Shown: piece by piece, positions 18,101-24,862 of the stretch
Numbering within the stretch: the stretch's first letter is position 1
Layout: each line of letters starts with the position of its first letter
Assembly (NCBI GenBank): GCA_905233475.1
Contig: CAJOEN010000006.1
Location: 1-54,247 of the forward strand
DNA length: 54,247 nucleotides
Direction: 5' to 3'
DNA from: an uncultured Bacteroidales bacterium
GTDB taxonomy: Bacteria > Bacteroidota > Bacteroidia > Bacteroidales > P3
Position numbers and translations under genes: made by a program
Notes under the pieces: model-generated
What the model was told of the DNA's origin: nothing
The model's database searches: none
The model's input: only the letters and a program-made list of their open reading frames with translations

Positions 18101-18323
18101 CAACGGAGTTCAGGGAGTTTTCGATTATTTTTGTGATGTTGGTCTCTATCTCGCTGGCGTTGGCACCGGCGTAGGTGGTCATCACGGTAACGTATGGCGG
18201 GTCCATCTCGGGCATTTGGTCAATGGGGAGGCGCGATAGGGAGAAAAGTCCTAATATTATCACGGCCACAAAGATAAGCCCTGTGGTGATGGGCTTGTTT
18301 ATTGAGGTTTTGTAGATACTCAT
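15108..18323 (-). CDS. RND efflux transporter permease (AcrB/HAE1 type)
   Basis: A 1071-residue inner-membrane proton-driven pump. Seen: the N-terminal membrane helix after MSIYKTSINKPITTGLIF, the conserved SRLPIDQMPEMDPP, two large periplasmic loops, and the GMVVDDAIVVLENI helix whose two Asp residues relay protons. The second half has LGLILLIGIVVKNGIVLVDY and RLRPVMMTAFTTILGMIP. Length and duplication fit hydrophobe/amphiphile efflux pumps that join an adaptor and a TolC channel. The last 25 residues are charged and cytosolic. Substrates cannot be told. It starts with ATG at 18323, 445 bases from the adaptor gene because a broken gene sits between them. Confidence 0.96.
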   Translation of the reverse strand: MSIYKTSINKPITTGLIFVAVIILGLFSLSRLPIDQMPEMDPPYVTVMTTYAGANASEIETNITKIIENSLNSVDGLKNITSSSRDNISVVTLEFEWGSNIDEALNDIRSYVDLIYDNLPDGVSRPMILKLNSSAMPILIYGFTAQESYSGLDRILEDNVVNVLNRIDGIGNITVSGAPERYVYIDLDPKQMDAYGLSLEQVGSAISANNLDMASGTVKMGKEQYQMRVKGEYVESSEISDIVIATTPTGKQVFVRDIATVRDTIKDLSLDEKINRKDGARLIITKQTGANTVQIANKVRAEMDKIMKTMPPDITATLIRDGSTDITNAINGLTESIFYALLFVILVVLIFLGNWRSTIIIALTIPISLVTSFIYLLVADSSLNIISLASLTVAIGMVVDDAIVVLENITKHIERGENPREAAICATNEVWTSVIATTLVLVAVFVPITMLPGMMGIFMKELGWIVTIVVCVSTTAAITLIPMLSSKILKEKPFFLTKEAREEAEAKQASKKFTFEKTFGRVFNAIEAAYANLLRWCLSHKLVTLLIAFGFFMISLLPIIKGYIGMDFMKEQDNGQISVTAELQRGTRIEETLKTARHMEDDIYRILGDDLIAVSTSAGSNDDAGFAALFISTTNNKITMTVRCTKKFERDRTIFDMQEELRKCFAEYPEIVTYQVSQGGIMSGGSNNSLSVEIYGYNFDQTTAFTQALKKRIEQNVPGARDTKISRDEDRAELKITFDKQKLALHGLSGSTVAMYVRNRVNGMSAGYLKEDGEEYNIVVRLREEYRSSISDIEQLSIPTATGKIIKLNELATIEEYWCPPTIERKNRQRYLTLTVMPYETSLQELAESVQKEIDQMDVPSEIHYDLAGNYKDQKDSTRDMGLLAMLIMMLVYIVMASQFESFSKPFIIMFSIPFALSGVILMLFFTGMNIDMVGMLGLILLIGIVVKNGIVLVDYINLMRERGVSLTEAIALSGQSRLRPVMMTAFTTILGMIPMATSKSEGSEMWTTMGLVVIGGLLVSTFVTLIVVPVLYGIFNRKGEREKEAKRRKKFVFMQIEDDHEESQPQNINQ

Positions 18324-18363
18324 TTTTTTAGTTTATAGTTTATAGTTGCAAGTTTAAATTATT

Positions 18364-18705
18364 TTATTTTTTGTTGTTTTTAATTATTGTTGTAATTAGT
18401 GCTATAAGTTCTTTCTCATCGTTGTTCATTGTGTCGAATTCCTCTGTACCGATTATTTTTGATAAATGCAGGACTTACAGCCAATATCGTGTTTCATCAA
18501 CTTCTTTGAGTGCAATTGAAAGTTTACTAATAAAGTCGGCATTACTTTGGGCGTTTTTGCTCTATCGAACATTTGCTCCAATGGACGTGCTGCAACGAAG
18601 AAACTGTTTACTTATAATATACTCGTGTTTTGTATCACACAAATATTCATAGAAATTCACGCTACGAACAGCGAACTGTAAACTTTTATCGTGTATCTGT
18701 CCCAT
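18364..18705 (-). pseudogene. Broken four-helix-bundle (23S rRNA intervening-sequence) protein gene
   Basis: Read on the minus strand from ATG at 18705, one frame gives 113 sense positions with two internal stops: TAG at 18562-18564 after TSIGANVR and TAA at 18475-18477 after ETRYWL. The rest carries the family's hallmarks: LRCSTSIGANV, NADFISKLSIALKEVDETRY and a helical C-terminus ending in TIIKNNKK. Length equals that of intact members (about 115-120 residues). There is no frameshift, and both stops are single-base changes from expected Glu (GAG) and Gln (CAA), so the decay is recent. It is placed inside the efflux operon between adaptor and permease, so it is probably co-transcribed. Confidence 0.85.
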
Positions 18706-18768
18706 ATATCAATAAGCTATACCCAAAAAAATTTCAATTTTCAACTCTCAACTTTCAATTCTTAACTA

Positions 18769-19803
18769 TTAATCCTTAACTATTTCAAGTTTGCTTCCGT
18801 CAACAAGGCGTGCCTGTCCCACTACCACGAGTTCGTCGCCTTCTTTCAGTTCCTCGGCGGTCTCAGGGATTATCTCTATACGGTCGTCGAAACGCTGACC
18901 GAGGGTTACGGCAACACGGCGGGCTTTGCCGTTGTCGTTTACAAACACGTAGCGGTCGTTGCTGCCGGTGAGTTTTAGCACAGCCTGATAGGGCACCACT
19001 ATGGTTTCGGTTTGTCCTAAGGCAAGTTTTGTCCTTACATACATTCCCGGACGGATTTTCTCTTTTGCGTTGGGAATGCGCAATTTAGCTTGGAAAGTGT
19101 GTGTAGCCGCGTCGATGGTGGGATACACAATCTCGATGGTGGCGGGGAAAGCCTCTCCCGGGTAGATGTCGGAATAAACATTCACATTCATACCATTTTT
19201 CACCAAGGGGAAATAAGTCTCGGGGATGTTTATTATGGCTTTGAGCATGTTTATCTGCGACAGTGTGAGTATGGGTGCACCGCTGTACAGCTCGCCGTCC
19301 TCGTAGTTTTTGGAGGCTATCACACCCGAAAACTGTGCCTTTACGAAAGTGTTGGCCTGCAGGAATTTTTCGCTTTCGGTAAGTTGGTCGAGTTGGGCTT
19401 TTGTCTGGTCATAAACCTGTTGCGATATACTTCCGGTCTCTTTCAGCGCCTGCACACGGTTGAACTCCGTTTGTACGCTGGCAAGGTTTATCTTGGTGGT
19501 GTTCAGCTGGGTCTGGTCCATGCGTACAAGCAGCTGTCCTTTTGCCACACGCGAACCCACTTCAACATATATGTGTTCGATTTTCCCCGTCAGCGATGGC
19601 GAAATGCTCATGCTCTCGTATCCTTCGAGGGTGGAGGAAAGTTCCAGCTCGCGTGAGATGGTCTCCTTGGCAAGGACTTGTGTCTGTACTTTCTCGGCTA
19701 TGGCGGCGTCTTTGCCTACTGTTGATTTTTCGCTTTTGCCGCCACAGGATACCATAATGCCTGCAATTACTGCTAATGTGGCTATATTTCTCATTTTTTT
19801 CAT
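18769..19803 (-). CDS. RND efflux periplasmic adaptor (membrane fusion protein)
   Basis: A 344-residue lipoprotein: signal peptide with lipobox MVSC-G (Cys20), then a beta-barrel/lipoyl/hairpin layout of HlyD-type adaptors. Seen: SPSLTGKIEHIYVEVGSRVAKGQLLVRMD-type lipoyl halves (in pieces around residues 65-95), a coiled coil around 95-145, the second lipoyl half VKAQFSGVIASKNYEDGE near 158-175, and a barrel with RPGMYVRTKLALG near 250. It links the pump to the TolC channel. It lies 32 bases after tolC. Its stop overlaps a tract of AACT-type repeats. Confidence 0.93.
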   Translation of the reverse strand: MKKMRNIATLAVIAGIMVSCGGKSEKSTVGKDAAIAEKVQTQVLAKETISRELELSSTLEGYESMSISPSLTGKIEHIYVEVGSRVAKGQLLVRMDQTQLNTTKINLASVQTEFNRVQALKETGSISQQVYDQTKAQLDQLTESEKFLQANTFVKAQFSGVIASKNYEDGELYSGAPILTLSQINMLKAIINIPETYFPLVKNGMNVNVYSDIYPGEAFPATIEIVYPTIDAATHTFQAKLRIPNAKEKIRPGMYVRTKLALGQTETIVVPYQAVLKLTGSNDRYVFVNDNGKARRVAVTLGQRFDDRIEIIPETAEELKEGDELVVVGQARLVDGSKLEIVKD

Positions 19804-19835
19804 CTTATATATGTTTCAAAAAGTTACTATTTAGT

Positions 19836-21131
19836 TTATCTGTTTATGTTCAAAAGATTTTCAAGTTCGATTTTGGCGTTCACCAACTGCATTACCGCCT
19901 GTATGTAGTTGCTTTGTGCGGTGATTAGGTTGTTGCTGGCATTGGTTACGTCGAGGCTCGACGACATTCCCACTTTGTATTTGTTGACAATGTTTTTGAA
20001 TACGCGTTGCGAAACCTCTATGTTTTCGTTTTGATTTTGGTAGTTTTCGAAAGCCGACACAAGGTTGTAACGTAGTTGCCGCTCCTGCACCATAAGGGCA
20101 TCTTCGGTTTGGGAGACGGTGTTAAGTGTCTCGCGGTGGCTTATATTTGCCTCGCGCACTTTGGCGGCATTCACGCCACTTGAGAATATCGGCATACTTA
20201 TCGACGCGCCTATCATGTTAGGCGGAGTCATGTTCATACCTTCGTCTTTGCCGAAATAGGTCTTGCTCGAATACTGGTAGTATGCGCTGAGGGTGGGCAT
20301 GTAGTTCATCCATGCCATAAGTACCTGCTTTTTCGACAGTTCTTCTGATTTTTTTATGATTTGGTAAGTATAATTGCGGTTGATGTCGAAAGTTTCGGAC
20401 AGCAGCGATTTTGTGTCGTCGAGGTCTAAAATGTTTTCCAAGGTTCCGGTAAGTATCAGCTTTGTGCCGGGCTTGGCTCCAAGTTGCAGAGTTAGAGAGT
20501 TGTAGAGTAGTTCGAGAGAACGTTTGGACGAGTTGATGTTGTTTTTCATGGAGTTCACCTGAACGGCAATCTGGTCGGCGTCCACCTGTTCCGAAGCCCC
20601 TGCATTCACGGCGTTTTGTGCGGTGTTTTGGAGACTTTGTATGTTGGCCAGACTGGAATCCAACAAAACCACCGTCTTTTCCATAACCAAAATAGAAAGA
20701 TACACCGACTTGACGTTTTTTCGGGTGCTCTGCTCGGTCTGTTTCAGCGTGATGTCGGCCATCTGTTTCGACAGGTTGCCCATCATAGTCCCCACAATCT
20801 GACTTCCTGTAATTGCAACAGAGGCAGTTAGAGAGAAAGTGCCGTAAGGGTTCATTGCTATATGGAACATGCTCATATTCATTTCGTATCCGCACATGTT
20901 CTGGTAATCGAAGCCCGCTTTTACCTGCGGAAGCATGGTGCCGAGGGTCTGCCATTTTACTGCTTCGGCCTTGCGCACGTCGAGGGTGGCGTTTTGCAAT
21001 TCTTTGTTATGCTCAATAGCGTAGTTTTCGGCATCTTTTACCGAAAGGGTTAGTGTGGTTTCCTGTGCACGCAAAACACCTGCCATCGCGGCAAGCAGTA
21101 TCAGTGCTGTGAAGGTTTTCTTTCGTGTCAT
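19836..21131 (-). CDS. TolC-family outer-membrane efflux channel
   Basis: A 431-residue outer-membrane channel protein with a signal peptide MTRKKTFTALILLAAMAGVL (cleavage near LRAQ). Two homologous halves of long helices follow, seen as LSVKDAENYAIEHNKELQNA at the start and SQRVFKNIVNKYKVGMSSSLDV near the end, the typical TolC repeat. The ATG at 21131 is preferred because the signal peptide follows it immediately and the gene then starts 19 bases after tetR; an earlier start at 21203 would overlap tetR and add a polar leader ahead of the signal. Confidence 0.92.
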   Translation of the reverse strand: MTRKKTFTALILLAAMAGVLRAQETTLTLSVKDAENYAIEHNKELQNATLDVRKAEAVKWQTLGTMLPQVKAGFDYQNMCGYEMNMSMFHIAMNPYGTFSLTASVAITGSQIVGTMMGNLSKQMADITLKQTEQSTRKNVKSVYLSILVMEKTVVLLDSSLANIQSLQNTAQNAVNAGASEQVDADQIAVQVNSMKNNINSSKRSLELLYNSLTLQLGAKPGTKLILTGTLENILDLDDTKSLLSETFDINRNYTYQIIKKSEELSKKQVLMAWMNYMPTLSAYYQYSSKTYFGKDEGMNMTPPNMIGASISMPIFSSGVNAAKVREANISHRETLNTVSQTEDALMVQERQLRYNLVSAFENYQNQNENIEVSQRVFKNIVNKYKVGMSSSLDVTNASNNLITAQSNYIQAVMQLVNAKIELENLLNINR

Positions 21132-21150
21132 TGTTGTTGTATGTACTTTA

Positions 21151-21780
21151 TTATATTGTGTCTTTAGTTTTGTTGTCGTCGCATTTCTGCCAAAAATCGT
21201 CAATCATTATTCCGCTGAATATTAACGACCAGAAATTTTTCATAATGTCTCCTCTGTCGAAGCCTTCCACATGCAGGCGGTCGAAAATTATATTGTCGAA
21301 AATCTCCATCACGAAACCAGCTGCAAAGTCCACATCTACGGTGGGTTTAAGGTATCCTTCGGAGGCTGCTCGGCTTAGGAACTCATGCAAGTATTTTATA
21401 TGTTCTTTCTTGTATCGGGCAATGTGTCTTTCGAAAATATCGCGGTAGTTGCGGTAGAGCTCCTCGCCGAAAATGCGGTTTATCTTGAAGATGTTGTTTT
21501 GTGAACTGCATGTCTTGCGTATGGCCGACAGTATCTTTGTCGCGTCCTGCTCGTAGTTCAGCACCGATTCTATGGTTTGGTTAAGCGACACGGTTACCAG
21601 CTGCAGGCACTCCTCAAGCAGAGCCTCCTTGCTGGGATAGTTCTCGTAAAGTGTACGTTTCGACATCCCCAGCTCCTTGGCAATTGTGTCCATTTTCACT
21701 TTTTTAACGCCGTTGCTTGCAAAGAGTTCGGTCGCCTTTTCAGTGATTTTACGTTTCTGTATGTCGCTATTTTCGTTCAC
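21151..21780 (-). CDS. TetR/AcrR-family transcriptional regulator
   Basis: A 209-residue repressor-type regulator starting with GTG. Residues 11-57 form the TetR helix-turn-helix: KATELFASNGVKKVKMDTIA, then LGMSKRTLYENYPSKEALL. The rest is the helical ligand-binding and dimer domain. As first gene of the efflux operon it probably controls tolC, adaptor and permease, and itself, in response to a pump substrate. A TATCTTTG box lies 22 bases upstream, which leaves a very short leader. Possible operators are discussed under the TTTCGGAA repeat cluster. Confidence 0.93.
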   Translation of the reverse strand: MNENSDIQKRKITEKATELFASNGVKKVKMDTIAKELGMSKRTLYENYPSKEALLEECLQLVTVSLNQTIESVLNYEQDATKILSAIRKTCSSQNNIFKINRIFGEELYRNYRDIFERHIARYKKEHIKYLHEFLSRAASEGYLKPTVDVDFAAGFVMEIFDNIIFDRLHVEGFDRGDIMKNFWSLIFSGIMIDDFWQKCDDNKTKDTI

Positions 21781-21801
21781 TTTTTACGTTTTTTGGGAGT
21801 G

Positions 21802-21809
21802 CAAAGATA
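21802..21809 (-). promoter_or_regulatory. -7 box of the efflux operon (TATCTTTG)
   Basis: On the minus strand TATCTTTG followed by C, an exact TAnnTTTG match, 22 bases before the GTG start of tetR. A T-rich stretch containing TTTG lies 16 bases above it, slightly closer than the usual spacing. Confidence 0.65.
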
Positions 21810-22057
21810 CGAAGAAAACTTGAAACAAAAAAAAAGTTTTCAATATTTTTCGCTGATATTTTGCAATCCACTGATTATTGCATAGATACACGGTTGCAAA
21901 AAAATGTATTTTCCAATGTATAAATGAAAACGGGATTGAAAAGAAACGTTTTTCCAACGGAGAACTGTTATTTTTTTCTGTGTTTTTGTGCTTTTTATGG
22001 TGTATAGAATTTTGGATCGACACAAATACCACTTTTTACTAGAAATGTTATGATACG

Positions 22058-22178
22058 TTCCGAAATCTATATTAAAAACATGACATTTCGGAAAGTATCG
22101 GTGTAAAATCGCCCAATACTTTCCGAAATCACACTTTTTTCTTGCACATTTCGGAAATTATTTGTTATTTTTCGGAAG
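22058..22178. repeat. Cluster of five TTTCGGAA repeats with a 14-bp inverted pair
   Basis: TTCCGAAAT at 22058-22066, ATTTCGGAAAGTAT at 22085-22098, ATACTTTCCGAAAT at 22116-22129, ATTTCGGAAAT at 22148-22158 and TTCGGAAG at 22171-22178. The second and third are perfect inverted repeats separated by 17 bases and could form a hairpin or bind a dimer. The cluster lies between the end of ispG and tetR, about 280-400 bases above the tetR start. The AT-rich remainder of the gap (21810-22050) shows nothing else clear. Confidence 0.65.
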
Positions 22179-22208
22179 AGAGTTCTATTTCACCTCCTGC
22201 CCTAACAC

Positions 22209-23573
22209 TTAACCCTTCTCCGTCCAGTCTCCGTTGTCTTTGATTAGCTGCACAAGGCGTGCCACGGCGTCCTTTTGGTCGATATTGCGACATACCACCT
22301 CTTTGCCTTTGTAGAGCGTAATTTTGCCTTTTCCGCTGCCCACGTAGCCGTAGTGTGCGTCGGCCATCTCGCCGGGGCCGTTCACTATGCAGCCCATCAC
22401 GCCAATTTTGATGCCTTTCAGGTGCGAGGTGTGGCGTTTTATCTCCTGCAGAGCCTGTTGTATGTCGTACTGCGTGCGTCCGCACGAGGGACAGGAGATG
22501 TATTCGGCTTTGAAGATTTTAGCTCCTACGCCCTGCATAATATCCTGTGCCACAGACGAATCGTCGTCGATTTCGGCTATCTCGCCATCGATAAGCATAC
22601 GTCCAAGTTCGGCGGCGCCGCGGATGCTGTATTCCTTGTCGTCGGCGTAATGCGGCGCTATCTTGCGTTTGTCGCTACAAGGCTCGAAAGCTGTTTTCAG
22701 TTTCAGAATGTCGTCTTCCGACACTTTCTTTCGTGGCAGATGTTCCACAATGGATTTTGCCACAGGTATTTCCGCCACGGGCGATTCGGTGAGGGACACG
22801 CGTATAGTGTCACCTATGCCGTCCAGAAGCAGTGTACCTATGCCCGCCGCCGATTTTATGCGTCCCTGCTCGGCGTCGCCGGCTTCGGTAACTCCCAGAT
22901 GGATAGGGAAATACATGCCGTTTTGTATCATTTTCTGCACCAGCAGACGGGTGGAGTACACCATCACCTTGACGTTGCTGGCTTTCATCGAAAAAACGAG
23001 ATTTTGGAAGTCCATCTGCCGGCAGATTTGTGCAAACTCCACCGCCGAGGTGGCCATGCCGAGCGGGGTGTCGCCGTAGCGGCTCATAATGCGTTCCGAC
23101 AGCGAGCCGTGGTTTACGCCTATGCGCATGGCGGTGCCGTGCCGTTTGCAGATGTCTATCAGATGACTCATGCGGTCGGCAATGCGACTGAGTTCGTCGG
23201 CATATTCCTGGTCGGTGAAAGAGGTCTTTCCGGTGTTGCGGTCCACGTAGTTGCCGGGATTTATGCGCACTTTTTCCACAATGGTGGCGGCAACTTCGGC
23301 GGCCTTGGGGTTGAAATGTATGTCGGCAACAAGGGGAACGTTGTAGTTGCGTTTAAGCAGTTCGTTTTTTATATTGTACAGATTTTCAGCGGCTTTTACA
23401 TCGGGGGCGGTGATGCGCACCAGCTCGCAGCCGGCATCGACAAGGGCCATGGTCTGGTCCACGGTGGCACGGGTGTCCATGGTGTCGGTGTTGGTCATGG
23501 ACTGTATGCGGACGGGATTGTCGCCGCCGAGTTTGAGATTGCCTATCTGTATTTCCTTGCTTGTGTATATCAT
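22209..23573 (-). CDS. ispG: 4-hydroxy-3-methylbut-2-enyl diphosphate synthase IspG
   Basis: A 454-residue iron-sulfur enzyme of the MEP isoprenoid pathway, which converts methylerythritol cyclodiphosphate to HMBPP. Seen: VRIQSMTNTDTMDTRATVDQ at the N-terminal TIM-barrel start, VPLVADIHFNPKAA and VRINPGNYVD, and the C-terminal cluster motif with SCPSCGRTQYD and GVMGCIVNGPGEM that supplies three Cys. It is longer than the 372-residue E. coli enzyme and shorter than the roughly 600-residue three-domain type common in Bacteroidota; an insert of about 80 residues lies before the cluster domain. It is the last gene of a six-gene run, 14 bases after aspartokinase. Confidence 0.94.
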   Translation of the reverse strand: MIYTSKEIQIGNLKLGGDNPVRIQSMTNTDTMDTRATVDQTMALVDAGCELVRITAPDVKAAENLYNIKNELLKRNYNVPLVADIHFNPKAAEVAATIVEKVRINPGNYVDRNTGKTSFTDQEYADELSRIADRMSHLIDICKRHGTAMRIGVNHGSLSERIMSRYGDTPLGMATSAVEFAQICRQMDFQNLVFSMKASNVKVMVYSTRLLVQKMIQNGMYFPIHLGVTEAGDAEQGRIKSAAGIGTLLLDGIGDTIRVSLTESPVAEIPVAKSIVEHLPRKKVSEDDILKLKTAFEPCSDKRKIAPHYADDKEYSIRGAAELGRMLIDGEIAEIDDDSSVAQDIMQGVGAKIFKAEYISCPSCGRTQYDIQQALQEIKRHTSHLKGIKIGVMGCIVNGPGEMADAHYGYVGSGKGKITLYKGKEVVCRNIDQKDAVARLVQLIKDNGDWTEKG

Positions 23574-23587
23574 TGGTTGAGAGGGAG

Positions 23588-24856
23588 TTATTGATTGTTT
23601 TCCACCAAAATCTGTACCGTGGAGCGGCTACGCTGTTCGAGCAGAATGTCGCGCTGGCCGACAATAGAATTGATTATGTCGTCGTTGTAGTAACGTATGG
23701 TAATAAGCTGTAAACCAGTGTTGTAACGCACTTTGAACGACTTTTTCAGCAGAGGTATCAGTTTTTCGAAAATCAGGTCGCTATTGTCGAGGCAGACCGA
23801 GAAACTCAGTGCCGAATTCTGCATCATATTTACTTTGATGCCCGCCTGCGCGAAAGTGCCGAAAATGGCCTGAAGGTTGTCCTCGGCTATGAAAGAGAAA
23901 TCCTTGGGCAGTATGGAGAGCAGTATCTGGTTGTTTTTGAAGATATAAAGAGGTGTTAGCGGCTTTATCTCGCCGAAATCACCTATCTCCGAACCTTCTT
24001 CGTCGGGAGTGATGAAGGATTTTACGTAGAGAGGTATCTGCTTGTTTTGCAGTGGCTTGAGCGTTTTGGGATGTATCACCGACGCCCCGAAATAGGTAAG
24101 CTCGATGGCCTCGTTGTATGGAATTTGCTGAATTTTAACCGTTTGACTGAAAAATTTGGGGTCGGCGTTGAGGAATCCGGGCACGTCTTTCCAGATTGTC
24201 ATGGTTTGGGCGTCGAGGCAGTACGACAGCACCGAGGCGGAATAGTCGGAGCCTTCGCGGCCGAGGGTGGTGGTGGCACCCATCGCAGAGCCAGCGATAA
24301 AGCCTTGTGTTACAACCATTTTGTGGGTGTCAAAAAGCGGTTTCAGCAGTTTGTCGGAGGCGCTCTGTGTCAGTTGCCAGTCGATTTTGCCTTCGCGGTA
24401 GCGGTCGTCGGTCTTCATTATGGTACGCACGTCCAACCATTTGTTTTTCAGGTTTTTAAAATTGAGGTATTCGCTCACTATGGTGGTGGACATCAGTTCG
24501 CCGAACGACACAATCTGGTCGTAGTTGAAATTGTAGTCGAAGGAGGCGTTGTGGATACGGTCGTTTATCTGTCCGAACAATTTCTCCAATTTCTCTAACA
24601 CCGGTTTGGCTTGATTTCCAAATAGTTGTCGTGCTATTTCGGTGTGGTAGCTTGTAAGAAGCGCGAAATTTTCCGAGAAATCGTTGGGCAATGTATTGTT
24701 CTGGGGCACAAGTTTTTCCAAAAGATTGGTAGTCTTGCCCATTGCCGAAACTACGACCAAAAGCGGCTCGCCGTAGTAGCGTTCCACAATGCCGGCCATG
24801 TTTTCCACAGCCATTGCACTGTTCACCGAAGCGCCGCCGAATTTAAAGACCTTCAT
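23588..24856 (-). CDS. lysC: Aspartate kinase (monofunctional)
   Basis: A 422-residue enzyme for the first step of the aspartate family pathway (Lys, Met, Thr, diaminopimelate). Seen: MKVFKFGGASVNSA nucleotide loop, VVVSAMGKTTNLLEKL, TTLGREGSDYSASVL with the aspartate-binding region, and KDVPGFLNADPKFF. The last 130 residues look like two ACT-type subdomains (IPLYVKSFITPDEEGSEI, and the later AGIKVNMMQNSALSFSV), which suggests feedback control by lysine or threonine. It lies 6 bases after the M1 peptidase gene. The symbol is by function; paralogues may exist elsewhere. Confidence 0.93.
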   Translation of the reverse strand: MKVFKFGGASVNSAMAVENMAGIVERYYGEPLLVVVSAMGKTTNLLEKLVPQNNTLPNDFSENFALLTSYHTEIARQLFGNQAKPVLEKLEKLFGQINDRIHNASFDYNFNYDQIVSFGELMSTTIVSEYLNFKNLKNKWLDVRTIMKTDDRYREGKIDWQLTQSASDKLLKPLFDTHKMVVTQGFIAGSAMGATTTLGREGSDYSASVLSYCLDAQTMTIWKDVPGFLNADPKFFSQTVKIQQIPYNEAIELTYFGASVIHPKTLKPLQNKQIPLYVKSFITPDEEGSEIGDFGEIKPLTPLYIFKNNQILLSILPKDFSFIAEDNLQAIFGTFAQAGIKVNMMQNSALSFSVCLDNSDLIFEKLIPLLKKSFKVRYNTGLQLITIRYYNDDIINSIVGQRDILLEQRSRSTVQILVENNQ

Positions 24857-24862
24857 AACCGT

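Noticed and set aside
13681..18705. Stop-codon reassignment (TAA or TAG read as an amino acid)
   Set aside because: In-frame stops occur only in accessory genes (13840, 18562, 18475) and replace different expected residues. All housekeeping genes end normally at TAA, TAG or TGA.
22275..23594. A 439-codon frame antisense to ispG
   Set aside because: Same effect as above: a GC-biased shadow with low-complexity His, Val and Gly content and no family signal.
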